A stretch of DNA of 35,020 nt, taken from NCBI GenBank assembly GCA_010093705.1, contig MU006094.1, forward strand, positions 11,230-46,249, in the 5' to 3' direction. Positions 1 to 9,729 of this stretch are shown here, one piece after another. This stretch comes from Patellaria atrata CBS 101060. Its lineage: Eukaryota; Ascomycota; Dothideomycetes; Patellariales; Patellariaceae. How positions within the stretch are numbered: the stretch's first letter is position 1; each line of letters starts with the position of its first letter. Both the position numbers and the translations under genes were made by a program. The notes beneath the pieces were generated by a model. The model did no database searches and had not been told where the DNA came from. It saw only the letters and a program-made list of their open reading frames with translations.

Positions 1-1913
1 TTTTTCGGGAGCCCGGATGGGGAGGCGCATGGCGAGGCCAGGGGATTAGATAGTGGTTTTTGTTGTCATGATATAAAAGTACTTCCCGCCGTGTGTGCTC
101 CTCCTGCACGATATTTGGTAGTTTTGGAAGTAGGTATTTTCATATCGACTCTCGGTATAGCCAACGAAATGCGATGATAGTCAGTTCAGCAGCTGCAAAT
201 TCACCACCTTGCTGTATACGAAGGGGATCTTCTATACCCATACCCCTAGGAATATCATTATACAAGCAATTTCATACCCGAAAAACCTTCGGCGTTTACA
301 TCCCGAGCCTGAGATCCCGGCCGAGTGTGGTTGACCCCAAGCTTCGGCCAAGATAATCCAAATTGCCCTCGTGGAGCTTGATCTGTGTCGGGAATATAGA
401 TCAAGCTACCCCATATTAAACTCAAGCTCTGTTCATCTATTCACGAGGTACGTTTGTATAGCAGGTGACAGTTGTGCTCCCGTTATAGATCTGGGGATGA
501 CCGTCATGTATGCCGAGCGCGGCGAGAAATCACACTAGTACGAGAATGTGCTGGAGTGGTGTTTGGATTGAACACGGGGAAGATATTATTGGGTTTCAGT
601 AGAGACGAAGAGTGAGGTAAACGAGGGTTGGGGAGAGCGTTGTTGTTCATGGTTTATGGTCTACAGTTTATAGTCTATACCGTGATACCATGAACAAATC
701 CCCTCTCTCCCCCCAAGCTTTCCCAAAGGTAGGGGATAACGAGGATGTAGCGCTGCCTACGTACCAGTGGAGAGGTGGAAGTTAGGACAAGGCAGGCCCG
801 AGTGAGCGTTCTCTGATATTAAAGTCGACTTGAGACTAGGAGCATATCAAGGCCCCGTCAAGAATCGGAGACGCGTCTGGGTAGTCTAGAATCGAGAACT
901 TGACGGAGTTATGGACTGACCGACTGCCGGAGCCGTGCCGGTTGCAAGCTACGAGTAGAAGGGAGGGGAGGAGCGGGATCGAGGGACGGGATCGAGGAGT
1001 CGTGAGGGCGGTGTGTCACAGAGCAGGAAATGGTATACGGACGTGAGGACACGGTAGTGAAAAAGTCAGAAGGGGGGAAGGAAGATCAGGATCCGAAACT
1101 AGAGATGACAATTCGTAGGGTGAAAGACCAGTTGTCTTCATATCAGATAGATAAGAATGACTCTAGAGCACAGGAAATAGATAGCACGAGAAGGACATAA
1201 CGGACATGACATCAGTTAAACAGTTTTTATTTTTTCATATTCTGCCTGATGCCTAAAGATCTGAGGCAGCACAGCCGCCTCCATACTCTCTCTAAACATG
1301 CACGATGTTAATGAGACTTCCAGAAAGTCCTGCAGCAGACAAGATGGGCTCAATTCCCCCTATTTCCTTCCTCACATCAACCACTCTCACATCAGAGAGA
1401 GGAAAAAAAGTATACAGTCACGATATTTACTCGTTCCCAGAGATGTGCTTGAGCTAGCTCACGAGATATTTGTCCTTGCTCTTTCTTGATATAAGACTCA
1501 GAAAGCAGAAGTTTGATATTGAAAAGAAATTCACAAAAAAGAAAAAAGAGAAAGGGGGACCATACACTACATTAAGGGGCATCTGACTCGCACACAAAAC
1601 AAAAGATCTCTTCGAAAGCCAGACTTCGATATGTGCAAGTGTATGTGAAAAGGCTCAGACCGCTTTGAAAGGGGATTTGGACGCTATATTCTCCCTCCCA
1701 TCTGGTAGGCTAGCGGAAAGAGAAAGAAACTAGACTGTCAGGAGAATCAGGCATCCAAATGCCAGAGCATATGATATCTTCGCAAACTCGCATACAGCCG
1801 AAAACACCGTAGAACCATCGCTCATGAAGAACACCAAATGCGCCGATGCACTGAGGAAGCCGTCCCTAGTTGTCTAGTCCGAATAAAAGCTCGAGGTCGT
1901 GTCAATCCAATTT
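1..1913. other. Gene-poor stretch, no supportable gene
   Basis: I see no convincing coding region here. The open frames are short (under 90 codons), lack recognisable motifs and show no consistent splice structure. The region holds an imperfect inverted repeat around 625-712 (listed separately), a 10-bp palindrome AGACGCGTCT at 869-878, and purine-rich sequence around 955-1100 with GGGATCGAG occurring twice. The right part (about 1500-1913) probably includes the 3' UTR and terminator of the SH3 gene that ends at 1914. The extreme left could be the flank of a gene outside the window, but nothing in the sequence shows it. Confidence 0.6.
625..712. repeat. Imperfect inverted repeat with 10-bp perfect core arms
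   Basis: TGTTCATGGT at 644-653 is the exact reverse complement of ACCATGAACA at 687-696. Outside these arms the pairing continues imperfectly: a GGGGAGAG block near 630-638 faces CTCTCTCCCC near 703-712. The loop between the core arms is about 33 nt and AT-rich, with internal near-repeats of TTTATAGTCTA/TTTATGGTCTA type. It could form a hairpin in RNA or be a remnant of a small palindromic repeat. No gene is adjacent, so function is unknown. Confidence 0.4.
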
Positions 1914-3920
1914 TCAAAGAGCTTGGCCGGGTACTGGCTTACGGGTGGGGAGTGCACTTGTAGGAGACATACTCGGACCCACATTTGGGTTCATCGGACT
2001 AGATCCTGGAGGCGAGTTTCGACGAGCCTGCATTTGGCTAGCTGAATTCGATCTTCGCCTGCTACCTGGAGGCGGAACTGGGCGTTGATGTTCATAGCCG
2101 TAAGGTCCAGGAGATTGTGATCGAGGTGGTCCAGCATACGGTGCATTGCTATTAGCACGGCCACGGTTAGGTCCTGGTGACATTGTACGAGGACCAGGGG
2201 ACATGGAACGCGGGCCTGGTGACATTGCACGAGGACCTGGTGACATAGCACGCGGAGGACCGTTGAAAGGAGGACCCTGAGGACGATGACCAGCTGGAGA
2301 CATGGCCCGTTGATGAGGTCCTTGAGGTCCAGGATAGGGTCTTGGGACTGGAGAGTTGCGACCACTAGCAGCAGACAGGGGACGTGGTGGATTGACTCCC
2401 ATTGGGCCTCCCATTGGAGGTCCCATGCGAGGAGGTGGGCCTTGAGGAGAGCGAGCTTGAGGAGGAGTGCCATTTAGTCGTGGTCTGACGGGATGCTTGG
2501 AAAGACAAGAGCGAGGAACGACACCTTGTTGAGTACGATCCATACGAATGCAGAGAGCCTAAACTATTAGCAATTGAACTCTCGAAAAGGAACCGTTGTG
2601 AGGACTTACCCATCCATCATCGTACTCGTGAACCATGCGAACTAGTTGACCTTGGTGGAGATCCAATTCATCTTCCATGGAGGGGACAAACGGTTGATGG
2701 ACCCTATGTACATTGTTCATACCAGGACTACCAGGAGGTGCACCTGTGGGAGCAGGACCAGGAGATGCGGGGAGCTCACTGCTTTCAGTCCAAGCAGGAC
2801 TAGGTGCGGCAGATGGTATAGTTGCTTGCGAATTGATGCTGACTGGTTTGGGAACCTCTTTGCGGTGAATAGCGGGACCCACAGCAGCGGCTGTAGCAAT
2901 TGCCGCAGCTCCAGTAAGAGTACTCGTAGTAGAGGGAGCTAGACTAATTTGAGTACCATTACGAGCAGACATGGACTCGAGAGTTTCCGCATGGTTGCCG
3001 AAGGGGTTAGCTGGGTTATTGGCTGTATCGCTCTGAGCTCCCTTACGTTCCCAAGCAGTTGGACTTGGCTGTGGTGACGGGGAAAGAAATCCATTAGAAT
3101 CGCCAATGGGAGTAAGACCATGTGGAGGACCCGCTTCAGGTTTGTTTCCGGTGCTACGGCGATCTCCAGCAAGCATGGGTAAGAATTGAGTGACTGGTCG
3201 TAAGCTGAGGCGGGGTGCGGTCGCAGAAGTCCTAGTGCTTTCACCTCCATTCAACGGGGCGACAACTGAGGGTGGAACTACTTTCTCATTGTCTAACTTT
3301 TCTTGAGCTTCACGGTTCTTCTGTTTCTTGCGGCGGATGAAGAACAGAGCGAAAGCAAAAACGACGCCGAAAATAAGAAGCACACCCAAAGCCACACCAG
3401 CTTTAGCACCAGCAGACATCCCACCAGAGGAGGAAGATGCTTCCGATGTGTCCGACGTAGCAGCCGCAGATGGAGAAGATACCGAAGTTGTGGAACGAGA
3501 AAAGGTGGTATCGATGGCAAGCTCTTCAACCGTAGTAGGAGTTGGACTGGATGCAGCATTGAAGGTTTCGTCAGCAGTGGGACGTCCAGTGGATCTTGTG
3601 CTTCGAGAAGGAGTACGAGTAGGCAAGGTAGTCTCTTCGTCTCGCGATGCTGTGACTGGCGCTCCTAGAGTCATTTTACTCCTGGTCGTAGTTCTCTCTT
3701 GGCCATCATCGTCATCCCTGTTATTCGGACGGCGAGTGCTGCGAGACCTTGGTGGTTCGGTTTGGGTGACCCAATTAACAGGTCCATCGAAGGTTTGCGG
3801 TAGGGTAAAGAAAACGACTGATACGATTGTCTCGGCTGGAGCAGGTTCGCGCGCGACAATGCCGTTCAAGTTGCTGTCGTCACGTTGGCGAGCATGATGT
3901 TGGTGTCGACGATGAGCCAT
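1914..3920 (-). CDS. Fus1-like single-pass membrane protein with SH3 domain
   Basis: Two exons: 3920-2610 and 2558-1914. The 51-bp intron (2559-2609) has GTAAGT and TAG ends, falls after Asp-Asp-Gly-Trp, and splicing completes the SH3 domain. The product is 651 aa. Residues about 80-165 are Ser/Thr-rich, mucin-like and probably O-glycosylated. A membrane segment lies at about 171-194, followed by the positive-inside cluster RRKKQKNR. The SH3 domain spans about 403-464, with the ED-ELDL / DDGW / GVVP signature residues. The tail is a long Pro/Ser/Arg region ending KPVPGQAL. There is no cleavable signal peptide, so the membrane segment probably acts as signal-anchor. The order ectodomain, TM, SH3 resembles yeast Fus1, but here the SH3 is followed by a ~190-residue disordered tail. 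I infer a cortical scaffold, perhaps in polarity or cell fusion. The architecture is solid; orthology to Fus1 is not proven. Confidence 0.88.
2170..2253 (-). repeat. Four 21-bp in-frame tandem repeats (coding)
   Basis: Four consecutive 21-bp units within the C-terminal tail of the SH3 protein encode a heptapeptide, R-(A/S/T)-M-S-P-G-P. Each unit carries a Ser-Pro site that a proline-directed kinase could phosphorylate. The units differ mainly at third positions and at the second codon, so they are not very recent duplicates. Confidence 0.8.
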
Positions 3921-5040
3921 TGCGAAGGTTATCGGATGATATGATTGAGCAATTCCTATCTCACTATCCTATGAATTAAAGAATATGATTCTGTTGTAGG
4001 TGGCTGAGTCGGTGGTCGAGATTCAGATTCCAATTGTGCGGTGGAGAATGTGCAAACGGGTAGGGTGCGTAGGCGAGGAATGCGATCGTGACTCCCTCGC
4101 GATAAACAATTGAGTCAGATGTGGTAGGATTAAGATAATGAGCGAATGCGACTGCCGGGTTGTAAAAGAATGATAACGACGGCTTGGTCGCGCAAGAAAG
4201 TAAAGATCGTGGGGTTGACCGCGAGGGTTGATGGTCGGTAGAGGAGAAAAGAAGAAGAGGAGGTCGACGAGGAGGTGAGAAACGAAGTTTGGGCCTCAGC
4301 AAACAGGCCACACCAAGTTTCCAACTGCTCAGCCTAGCAGGTCGTGCCTTCTGTGGCTGCGTGTGCCTTCTTTCCCTGACAAGTAATTTCGGAAATGGAG
4401 GGAACGATCGCTCTAGCGTGAAAACCACTCAGGTACCCGTGCTTGTTCATTGGCCAACTCTTGACGCGGCTTGGCGTGAAGATTTATTCTCATATCGAGC
4501 TTTGTTTTAATTGGTTGTTTGAGTACTCGAGCCGCTTCTATTTAGGAACAGATGACGATCCCTCACCCTTCATTTATCCTTTAATCCTTTTGTGACTGAG
4601 TCGTGACTTCCTTAAGTTCCTCCTCCCTCTTATCGTTGCCGGGAGATCATCACTTATCGTTAGCTTTATCATCGTCATTGACCGAAATGCTGAGCGTCGT
4701 CGAGGTATAGATACGACAGCTATACGGAATATATAACAGGTAGTCATCCTCACTTGACAGTTGTTAGTGGTTGTATGATTCTACCATACCTTCACCAAAT
4801 GTCCCCTTTTGGTTACAATGACAATCTGTACGGAAATTTTGCATAATCGTTTATATTACAATTGCATAGAGCTTATCATTAAGCTCTTTTTATCTACCGA
4901 CCCAGAATGCTGCAGAGGAGAATTGGTATAGTACTCCATCACGTCGACAAAGTCAAGCCGACGTATATTCCATGATGATGCTCCAATTCGCCATCCCACC
5001 GACGCCTTGCAAAAGAACAGGGGGTATCAGGTTCAACCCC
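3921..5040. other. Intergenic region upstream of the SH3 gene
   Basis: This 1.1-kb gap holds the promoter and 5' leader of the SH3 gene (minus strand) on its left and the 3' flank of the PCI gene (minus strand) on its right. Part of 3976-4428 is open on the minus strand, but the translation is low in motif content and rich in Pro, Ser and Leu, as expected from a C/T-rich leader. No RNA gene or element was recognised. A T-loop-like string GGTTCAACCCC at about 5030 does not belong to a cloverleaf. Confidence 0.5.
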
Positions 5041-7113
5041 TCATGACACCCCTCTGACCCCACTCAAATTCACAACCATACCCCCTCCCATTCCTGTCCC
5101 TCCAGCTCCATCCTTCTTCCACCCAGGCACTTCTTCACCGGCGAACTTCGCCACAATTACTTCCCATACCTTCGGCCAACCGGCCGCAACCGCTGCCTTA
5201 CGTTTGGCTCCCTGGATCGCCAATCGACCCTGGCGGTGGCTGATGAAGCCATTGATCAAATTTTGGTCGATCATACTTGCGATCAGGGCCTCGGATTCGG
5301 CGAATGTGGGGAGTAGGAGGGGATTTGGCTCCCCGTCCTCGTCCAGGTAGTTGAGTTCGGCCGGGTCCATGCCTTCGAAATCCGGATCGACGTACACCGC
5401 CGCTTGTGGCGGTCTATCTTCCATGAAGATCCAGTTTGTATGCCTCCTTCCAGGCCCAGTGTCCTGCCGTGCAAGCGGGTCTACCGCTCTACGCTCCAGA
5501 TAGCGCAGTGCAGTATGCACCGCGCTGATATCCAGCGTTGGGGCTTTTCTCGCCTCTGGGTCACCTGGGTCACCGGCAACAAGGAAGACCAGTCGAGTGA
5601 GAGACCGCTGGACAAGCACAAAACCACGGTACCGGATTTCGAGGAGTACCTTGTGGGAGTACAACCATCCTGCTGACGGTCCGGTCTCGAGGGAGGTCAG
5701 CTGCTGAAAGGCGGGGATATCACCCCGGGCGATTGCGCGGCACAAGGGGCCGAAGTGCTGTCGCAGGCCTCGTGCTTCAGGTAAGCTGTATAGTGCGGCC
5801 GAAGGAAAGCGTCCCAGGAGGAGGTTCGAGGTGAGGAGATATATGAGGATGAGGCGGCGTTGGGATATAAAGTTTGCTGGGGTCAGGTCAAGCGCATGTT
5901 GGAGCGCGAGCTGCGCACGCCAGAAGTGTGAGTTTGCAAATTGGAAGCGGCCAAGGTAGTACAGATAAGTGACCTGCTGAGCTTTGGGATAGATACTCAA
6001 AGGTGGGGATTGGTTGTAGATGTTCGTAAAGATCTGCTCACAGTTACGGATTTTTCGACACTGGAAAAAGATCTTGAGACATAGGTTCGCAAGCTTGTAG
6101 ATTCCAGACTTCTTGTTGCGCGAATCAGGAGTGTTGTCTGGGGCGATGCCAGAACTGTTACGGTCATTGAGACAAGTCGTGAAGGCCGACCGAATGATGT
6201 TACCGGCGCGCTCGGGAAGGGTTTCGCCTTCGCCGCCTTCGTCGGAAGTGGTGGCAACTGCGTTGGCAATAAGTTCTGGTTGTTTATCGAGTCCGATGGC
6301 TAGCTTTGCGAAGACCTTCGAATACTCAATAACGGTCGGTAGCAAAATGATGCCCAGTGTGGAATGACCAAGCGCACTGCTGATTTTCTGCATGACCTCG
6401 CTGAACAAATTGTACGTGTCGAGTAAGTTGTCCACATTGACGTCCCTGATGAAGGTGAAATATTGGGCAATGAAGTAAATGAAAGCTGTCCAAGATACTC
6501 CATCAATACCATCTCGGGCTTCTGGTAAATTATCTCGGCAGAAGTCGTCGAGCGCACCTTCTTGCTCTTTGGGATAGTTCTGGCGCACCTCATTGATCAT
6601 TTTTTGATAGAGGTCATTGTACGGCGGCTCGATGATCATATAATTCCTCATCTGCTCGCCATCACCTGCGCGAATAATATTCCCCAGTTCACGGAGGAAT
6701 TGCTCTAGAGTCGGTGTCGAAGCCATGCTTGGAAACGGATTAGGGAAGCGTCCGTCTTGAGAAGATGGAGGAAACGAGAATTGTGCTAGTTGATTGATGA
6801 AACTTCCCCAGCCAGGGTGATCTTGAGGAATTTTCTTCGCCTCAGCTAAATTCAGAAAGACTAGGGAGAGAAACTGTTTGTAGTGATCTGGACTTAGAAG
6901 TATGTTAGAATCAGAGCTCGCAGCTGACCTAACTTGGGAGAAAACGTGATTCCAGATATTGATCGCCTGATTATCCGAGACGATTGGCCCTCCGGCCTTG
7001 TTCAGCAGATCCAGGCATCGATATGGGAATGCTGCTCGATTTCTGTCTTGTGGGCACCACGGGTTTCGTTCATGTTGTCGGTTGACGTTAGAACTGGACT
7101 CCCCTTGCTCCAT
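5041..7113 (-). CDS. PCI-domain protein, Thp1/CSN12 (PCID2) family, probable TREX-2 subunit
   Basis: A single uninterrupted frame. I chose the ATG at 7113 (MEQGESSS, in a good context with G at +4), because the frame further upstream opens only from a non-ATG codon. The product is 690 aa. The N-terminal half is a conserved helical region (about 130-320). From about 370 an aromatic-rich TPR/PCI repeat block starts (YPKAQQVTYLYYLGRFQFAN, then a Leu-rich RRLILIYLLTSNLLLGRFP stretch). At about 620-660 comes the winged-helix signature INGFISHRQGRLAIQ, which is characteristic of Thp1/Csn12/PCID2. In yeast, Thp1 pairs with Sac3 in TREX-2 and couples transcription to mRNA export at nuclear pores. The C-terminus ends in a Gly-rich tail. 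At 690 aa it is longer than yeast Thp1 or Csn12 (both under 500), a length I associate with Pezizomycotina homologues. The choice between Thp1 and Csn12 is not certain. Confidence 0.85.
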   Translation of the reverse strand: MEQGESSSNVNRQHERNPWCPQDRNRAAFPYRCLDLLNKAGGPIVSDNQAINIWNHVFSQVRSAASSDSNILLSPDHYKQFLSLVFLNLAEAKKIPQDHPGWGSFINQLAQFSFPPSSQDGRFPNPFPSMASTPTLEQFLRELGNIIRAGDGEQMRNYMIIEPPYNDLYQKMINEVRQNYPKEQEGALDDFCRDNLPEARDGIDGVSWTAFIYFIAQYFTFIRDVNVDNLLDTYNLFSEVMQKISSALGHSTLGIILLPTVIEYSKVFAKLAIGLDKQPELIANAVATTSDEGGEGETLPERAGNIIRSAFTTCLNDRNSSGIAPDNTPDSRNKKSGIYKLANLCLKIFFQCRKIRNCEQIFTNIYNQSPPLSIYPKAQQVTYLYYLGRFQFANSHFWRAQLALQHALDLTPANFISQRRLILIYLLTSNLLLGRFPSAALYSLPEARGLRQHFGPLCRAIARGDIPAFQQLTSLETGPSAGWLYSHKVLLEIRYRGFVLVQRSLTRLVFLVAGDPGDPEARKAPTLDISAVHTALRYLERRAVDPLARQDTGPGRRHTNWIFMEDRPPQAAVYVDPDFEGMDPAELNYLDEDGEPNPLLLPTFAESEALIASMIDQNLINGFISHRQGRLAIQGAKRKAAVAAGWPKVWEVIVAKFAGEEVPGWKKDGAGGTGMGGGMVVNLSGVRGVS

Positions 7114-7810
7114 CGCTAGCACGCTAGTCAGGGGTATCGTACGGATGTGGATATGCTCGCGTCCAATCAAAAATGACAACGGCTTACTTCAGCTTCAACG
7201 ACAAGTTGACGACAGATAAAAAAAAGAAAAAGAGTGGTATAAGGTGTTGAAGTCTACAGAGATGTTGTTGTTTTGTTTTGGCGTGACTCTCAGAATAAAC
7301 TTTAATTAAAATTTTGTGAATAATGATTCCACGCGTCAGTCAGGTGGCTGCACGCGTATTTTGCTCTCTACCACAGATGTCTTCCCAAATAAGAATTATT
7401 TGTTGATGCCCTAACTCTCCAGGTTCATGATCTAAGTTACAACGATAATACTTTGTGAATGAGATCCTATTGACTACCTAAAGATCTAATAGACCCCGGG
7501 GTATCATCCCTTATTAACCCCAACTATTTCCGCAATGTAACAGCCAGAATGCACCCCTGTGCCCTATTTCGCAATAGCATGATAAAATTCTGAGCTGGAT
7601 ATGCTCTTAAGGTATCTGAATAACCTTTGTGGGTATGATAAGTCGTCCTTTGATAATGAGATATGATGATGCATCGCAATATGTTCTATTACATGAAATC
7701 AACCGCCGCCATCCATCAGAATGCTACCTTAGCATCCACCATTGTTCCTCTCACGTCCCGTGATTATCATTACCTATTAGTGAACCTCTACATCGGCTCA
7801 AACTTCTCGC
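7114..7810. other. Intergenic region upstream of the PCI gene
   Basis: About 700 bp, AT-richer than the flanking coding sequence. It holds the PCI gene's 5' leader and promoter (right of 7113) and the 3' flank of the gene that ends at 7811. Apart from the paired ACGCGT sites I see no RNA gene, repeat or coding signal. An open frame at 7663-7896 on the plus strand lacks any motif and overlaps the neighbouring gene. Confidence 0.5.
7331..7357. promoter_or_regulatory. Pair of ACGCGT (MCB-type) sites upstream of the PCI gene
   Basis: ACGCGT occurs at 7331-7336 and 7352-7357, about 220-245 bp upstream of the ATG at 7113. ACGCGT is the MluI cell-cycle box bound by MBF (Mbp1/Res-type APSES factors) in yeasts. 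The motif is palindromic and expected several times per 35 kb by chance, so only the close pairing in a promoter is suggestive. Confidence 0.3.
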
Positions 7811-9106
7811 TCAACGTGGTTCTAGATCTGCGTGGATATCATCCAAAGTCTCGAACACACGATCCTTCATCTCTTTCGGGTCCAGATTGGGGTTAGAGAG
7901 CACCTGAGTCACTTCCTCTTTGACACACACAAGGACAGCCTGCGCGGTAGGGGAAAGTACATCAGCGCTGTTCTTTGGGCCTTCGCGGCGACGTCGTTCC
8001 AACTGAGCCCATCTATCTTTCGCGACATTGAGATCAGTGATCGGGATAAAGGAGTCCCCCATACCAGAGGCATCGAAAAACTTCTTCATGCGCCTGTTCA
8101 TGTGCTCTTTAGCGGAGAGGGTTGGATCCACTTGACGGTTATCCTCCGCTAGGTTCGCCATTCGCAGAAGAACACGTGCGAAGTCCTCCTCCACGTCCAC
8201 GGCCCAGTCAGAATGCTCACGGGAAAGTCCAGGGCGGTGTAGACGCTTGTTGACGGCATTGCTTGGACCATTGCTTGGACCATTGGCTGTACCATTGGCT
8301 GTACCGTCGGTTGCACCTTTCGCTATACCATTAGCTTTACCATTGGCTGTAACGCGCACAAGAGTGGCTTTTGTTGGTGTTCCTTCGAAACCGCCAGGAA
8401 CCAATGTTGCTTGTGAGGCTAGAGAATCCGAAGTTGACACCCTACGGAAGTGTTCAGGATGAACCCCATAAGTAGGCTCGAGAGTAGATAAAGGAACGGA
8501 GGGAGAATCAGAGAAGAACACATCGGTCTCACGTGGACTTCCGAGACCCACCGTGATGTATTCAGCATCACCGTTGTCGCTAACATCTTGGGAAGCGGCA
8601 CTGAGGGCTTTGCCAATAGTGGAGGCTACGGATCTAGGTCGATCTAACATTTCCAGACGCTCATCAATGCTTTCTAACGGTTCCTGGCTGTTTCCGTTTG
8701 GACTCAAGAGCGACCCATTAAGATAAGTAGTAGGGACACTCGACGCCGGGGTGTTATGAGGGACAAAGGTGGGCTCCCCGAAAGACAATTCCTCCTGCTG
8801 GATCAGCAGATCCTCCACGTCATCGATAGAGATGCCAGCAAATTCGCCTATAACAGAAGAGGCGTCTGGGGTGTTGGCAGGTACACTAGGGGGTGTGACG
8901 CTGCTGGAAATACTGGTCGCTAAGCTGCTACTGCGCAAGCGAGTGCTGATGCTTTGCGGAGTGCCGTCTGTAGTTATTGTTAGACCGAGGAATTCAAGCG
9001 ATTTACGACAACGAAAAACGCGGTCACAAAGTGATATTGAGATCGCGGGCTTACCTGATGGAGTGGGAGTGGCAGAATTAGATGGAGATGGAGATAGAGA
9101 ATTCAT
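7811..9106 (-). CDS. Unrecognised Ser/Thr-rich protein with Ala-Asn-Gly repeat; 5' end uncertain
   Basis: The frame contains one clear intron, 8968-9054 (87 bp, GTAAGC...CTACAG), which is itself free of stops in the gene's frame. Removing it changes nothing downstream but deletes an atypical Cys/Arg/Phe-rich segment. From the first in-frame ATG (9106) the product is 402 aa. It has a disordered Ser/Pro/Thr N-terminus, an acidic stretch around SIDDVEDLLIQQEE, an Arg-Pro-Arg-Ser basic site, and an Ala-Asn-Gly repeat near the middle. The C-terminal ~150 residues look folded and helical (WAVDVEEDFARVLLRMANL to ETLDDIHADLEPR). I do not recognise the family. The frame stays open upstream of 9106 back to a possible acceptor near 9183 (CTAAC branch site, then TTAG), reading FDFQVLQQWPTKIL. 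A further 5' exon, within 9183-9729, is therefore quite possible. Confidence 0.65.
   Translation of the reverse strand: MNSLSPSPSNSATPTPSGKPAISISLCDRVFRCRKSLEFLGLTITTDGTPQSISTRLRSSSLATSISSSVTPPSVPANTPDASSVIGEFAGISIDDVEDLLIQQEELSFGEPTFVPHNTPASSVPTTYLNGSLLSPNGNSQEPLESIDERLEMLDRPRSVASTIGKALSAASQDVSDNGDAEYITVGLGSPRETDVFFSDSPSVPLSTLEPTYGVHPEHFRRVSTSDSLASQATLVPGGFEGTPTKATLVRVTANGKANGIAKGATDGTANGTANGPSNGPSNAVNKRLHRPGLSREHSDWAVDVEEDFARVLLRMANLAEDNRQVDPTLSAKEHMNRRMKKFFDASGMGDSFIPITDLNVAKDRWAQLERRRREGPKNSADVLSPTAQAVLVCVKEEVTQVLSNPNLDPKEMKDRVFETLDDIHADLEPR
8254..8350 (-). repeat. 12-bp coding minisatellite (Ala-Asn-Gly repeat)
   Basis: A short tandem array of about eight 12-bp units with plus-strand consensus ACCATTGGCTGT. 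It encodes repeats of the form (G)-x-A/S-N in the unrecognised protein (ANGKANGIAKGATDGTANG and onward). Some units are near-identical (ACCATTGGCTGT twice, GCTTGGACCATT twice), which suggests recent slippage and likely length polymorphism between strains. Confidence 0.75.
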
Positions 9107-9182
9107 CGAGGTAATGGAATTCAAAGATGATGAGATGCGCAAGATCTTGGTGGGCCACTGCTGTAGGACCTGAAAGTCGAAC

Positions 9183-9729
9183 CTAAGTTGTTGTTTTTGG
9201 TGTTAGAATTTAAGCGGAGGAAATTTACACTCCCCAGTCAGTAGTAAAGTGTGAGACACGTGAAGGTAGTCAATGTTAATGACCAAGGTAAGTTTGAGCC
9301 TGAGTCTCGAGGCTGTTTCTTTCTGAGTCTCCCTGTCTTGTGGTGTTTGGAGAAGAGTGAGTGGTTCAAAGAAGTAAAGAACAAGACCGACGGAAAAGAC
9401 TTCAAATGCGCCAACTCGGCAATTGAAGACGTAAGGTAACAGCTGAGGAAACAGTCACTGAGATATTTCCCTACGGGGAAGCGGGGTCTGTGGGGGTGGA
9501 GGTGACTTGTTATGGGGTTGACAAAAAGGGAAAGAACGTGGCCTTTCATAACCACCTTACCCCAAGGCGTAGTACACCGCTTGACCTTATCACCTGCTCG
9601 ATCAGGAGGGGAAATGACAAACGTAAGGTTGTGACAGTTTGCTTTTAAAATAGAGATCACTGACATACCCTACTTACTTTTAATGAGCATAAATATCTTC
9701 TACAGCCGGTAAATGTCCAGTTCATACTT
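9183..9729. other. Intergenic region between the PQ-loop gene and the unrecognised gene
   Basis: Both flanking genes lie on the minus strand. This 547-bp gap is therefore the promoter and leader (and perhaps the first exon) of the gene ending at 7811, plus the 3' flank of the PQ-loop gene. A 142-codon minus-strand open frame at 9238-9666 shows no motif. It may include leader sequence, but I could not place a donor site with confidence. Confidence 0.4.

Noticed and set aside
855-906. 8-bp inverted repeat CCGTCAAG / CTTGACGG
   Set aside because: Short arms with a 36-nt loop and no supporting extension; expected by chance in this much DNA.
3976-4428. 150-codon minus-strand open frame upstream of the SH3 gene
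   Set aside because: No motif, composition of a C/T-rich leader, and it sits just before the real start codon at 3920; better explained as 5' leader or promoter.
4590-4615. TGACTGAGTCGTGACT string resembling an AP-1/Gcn4 site
   Set aside because: It does not contain the exact TGACTCA core; the match is partial and isolated.
5020-5060. tRNA B-box-like GGTTCAACCCC
   Set aside because: No matching acceptor stem, anticodon arm or A box can be drawn around it.
9238-9666. 142-codon minus-strand open frame
   Set aside because: No recognisable domain and opens from a region between two genes; may contain leader sequence of the 7811-9106 gene but is not supportable as a gene.
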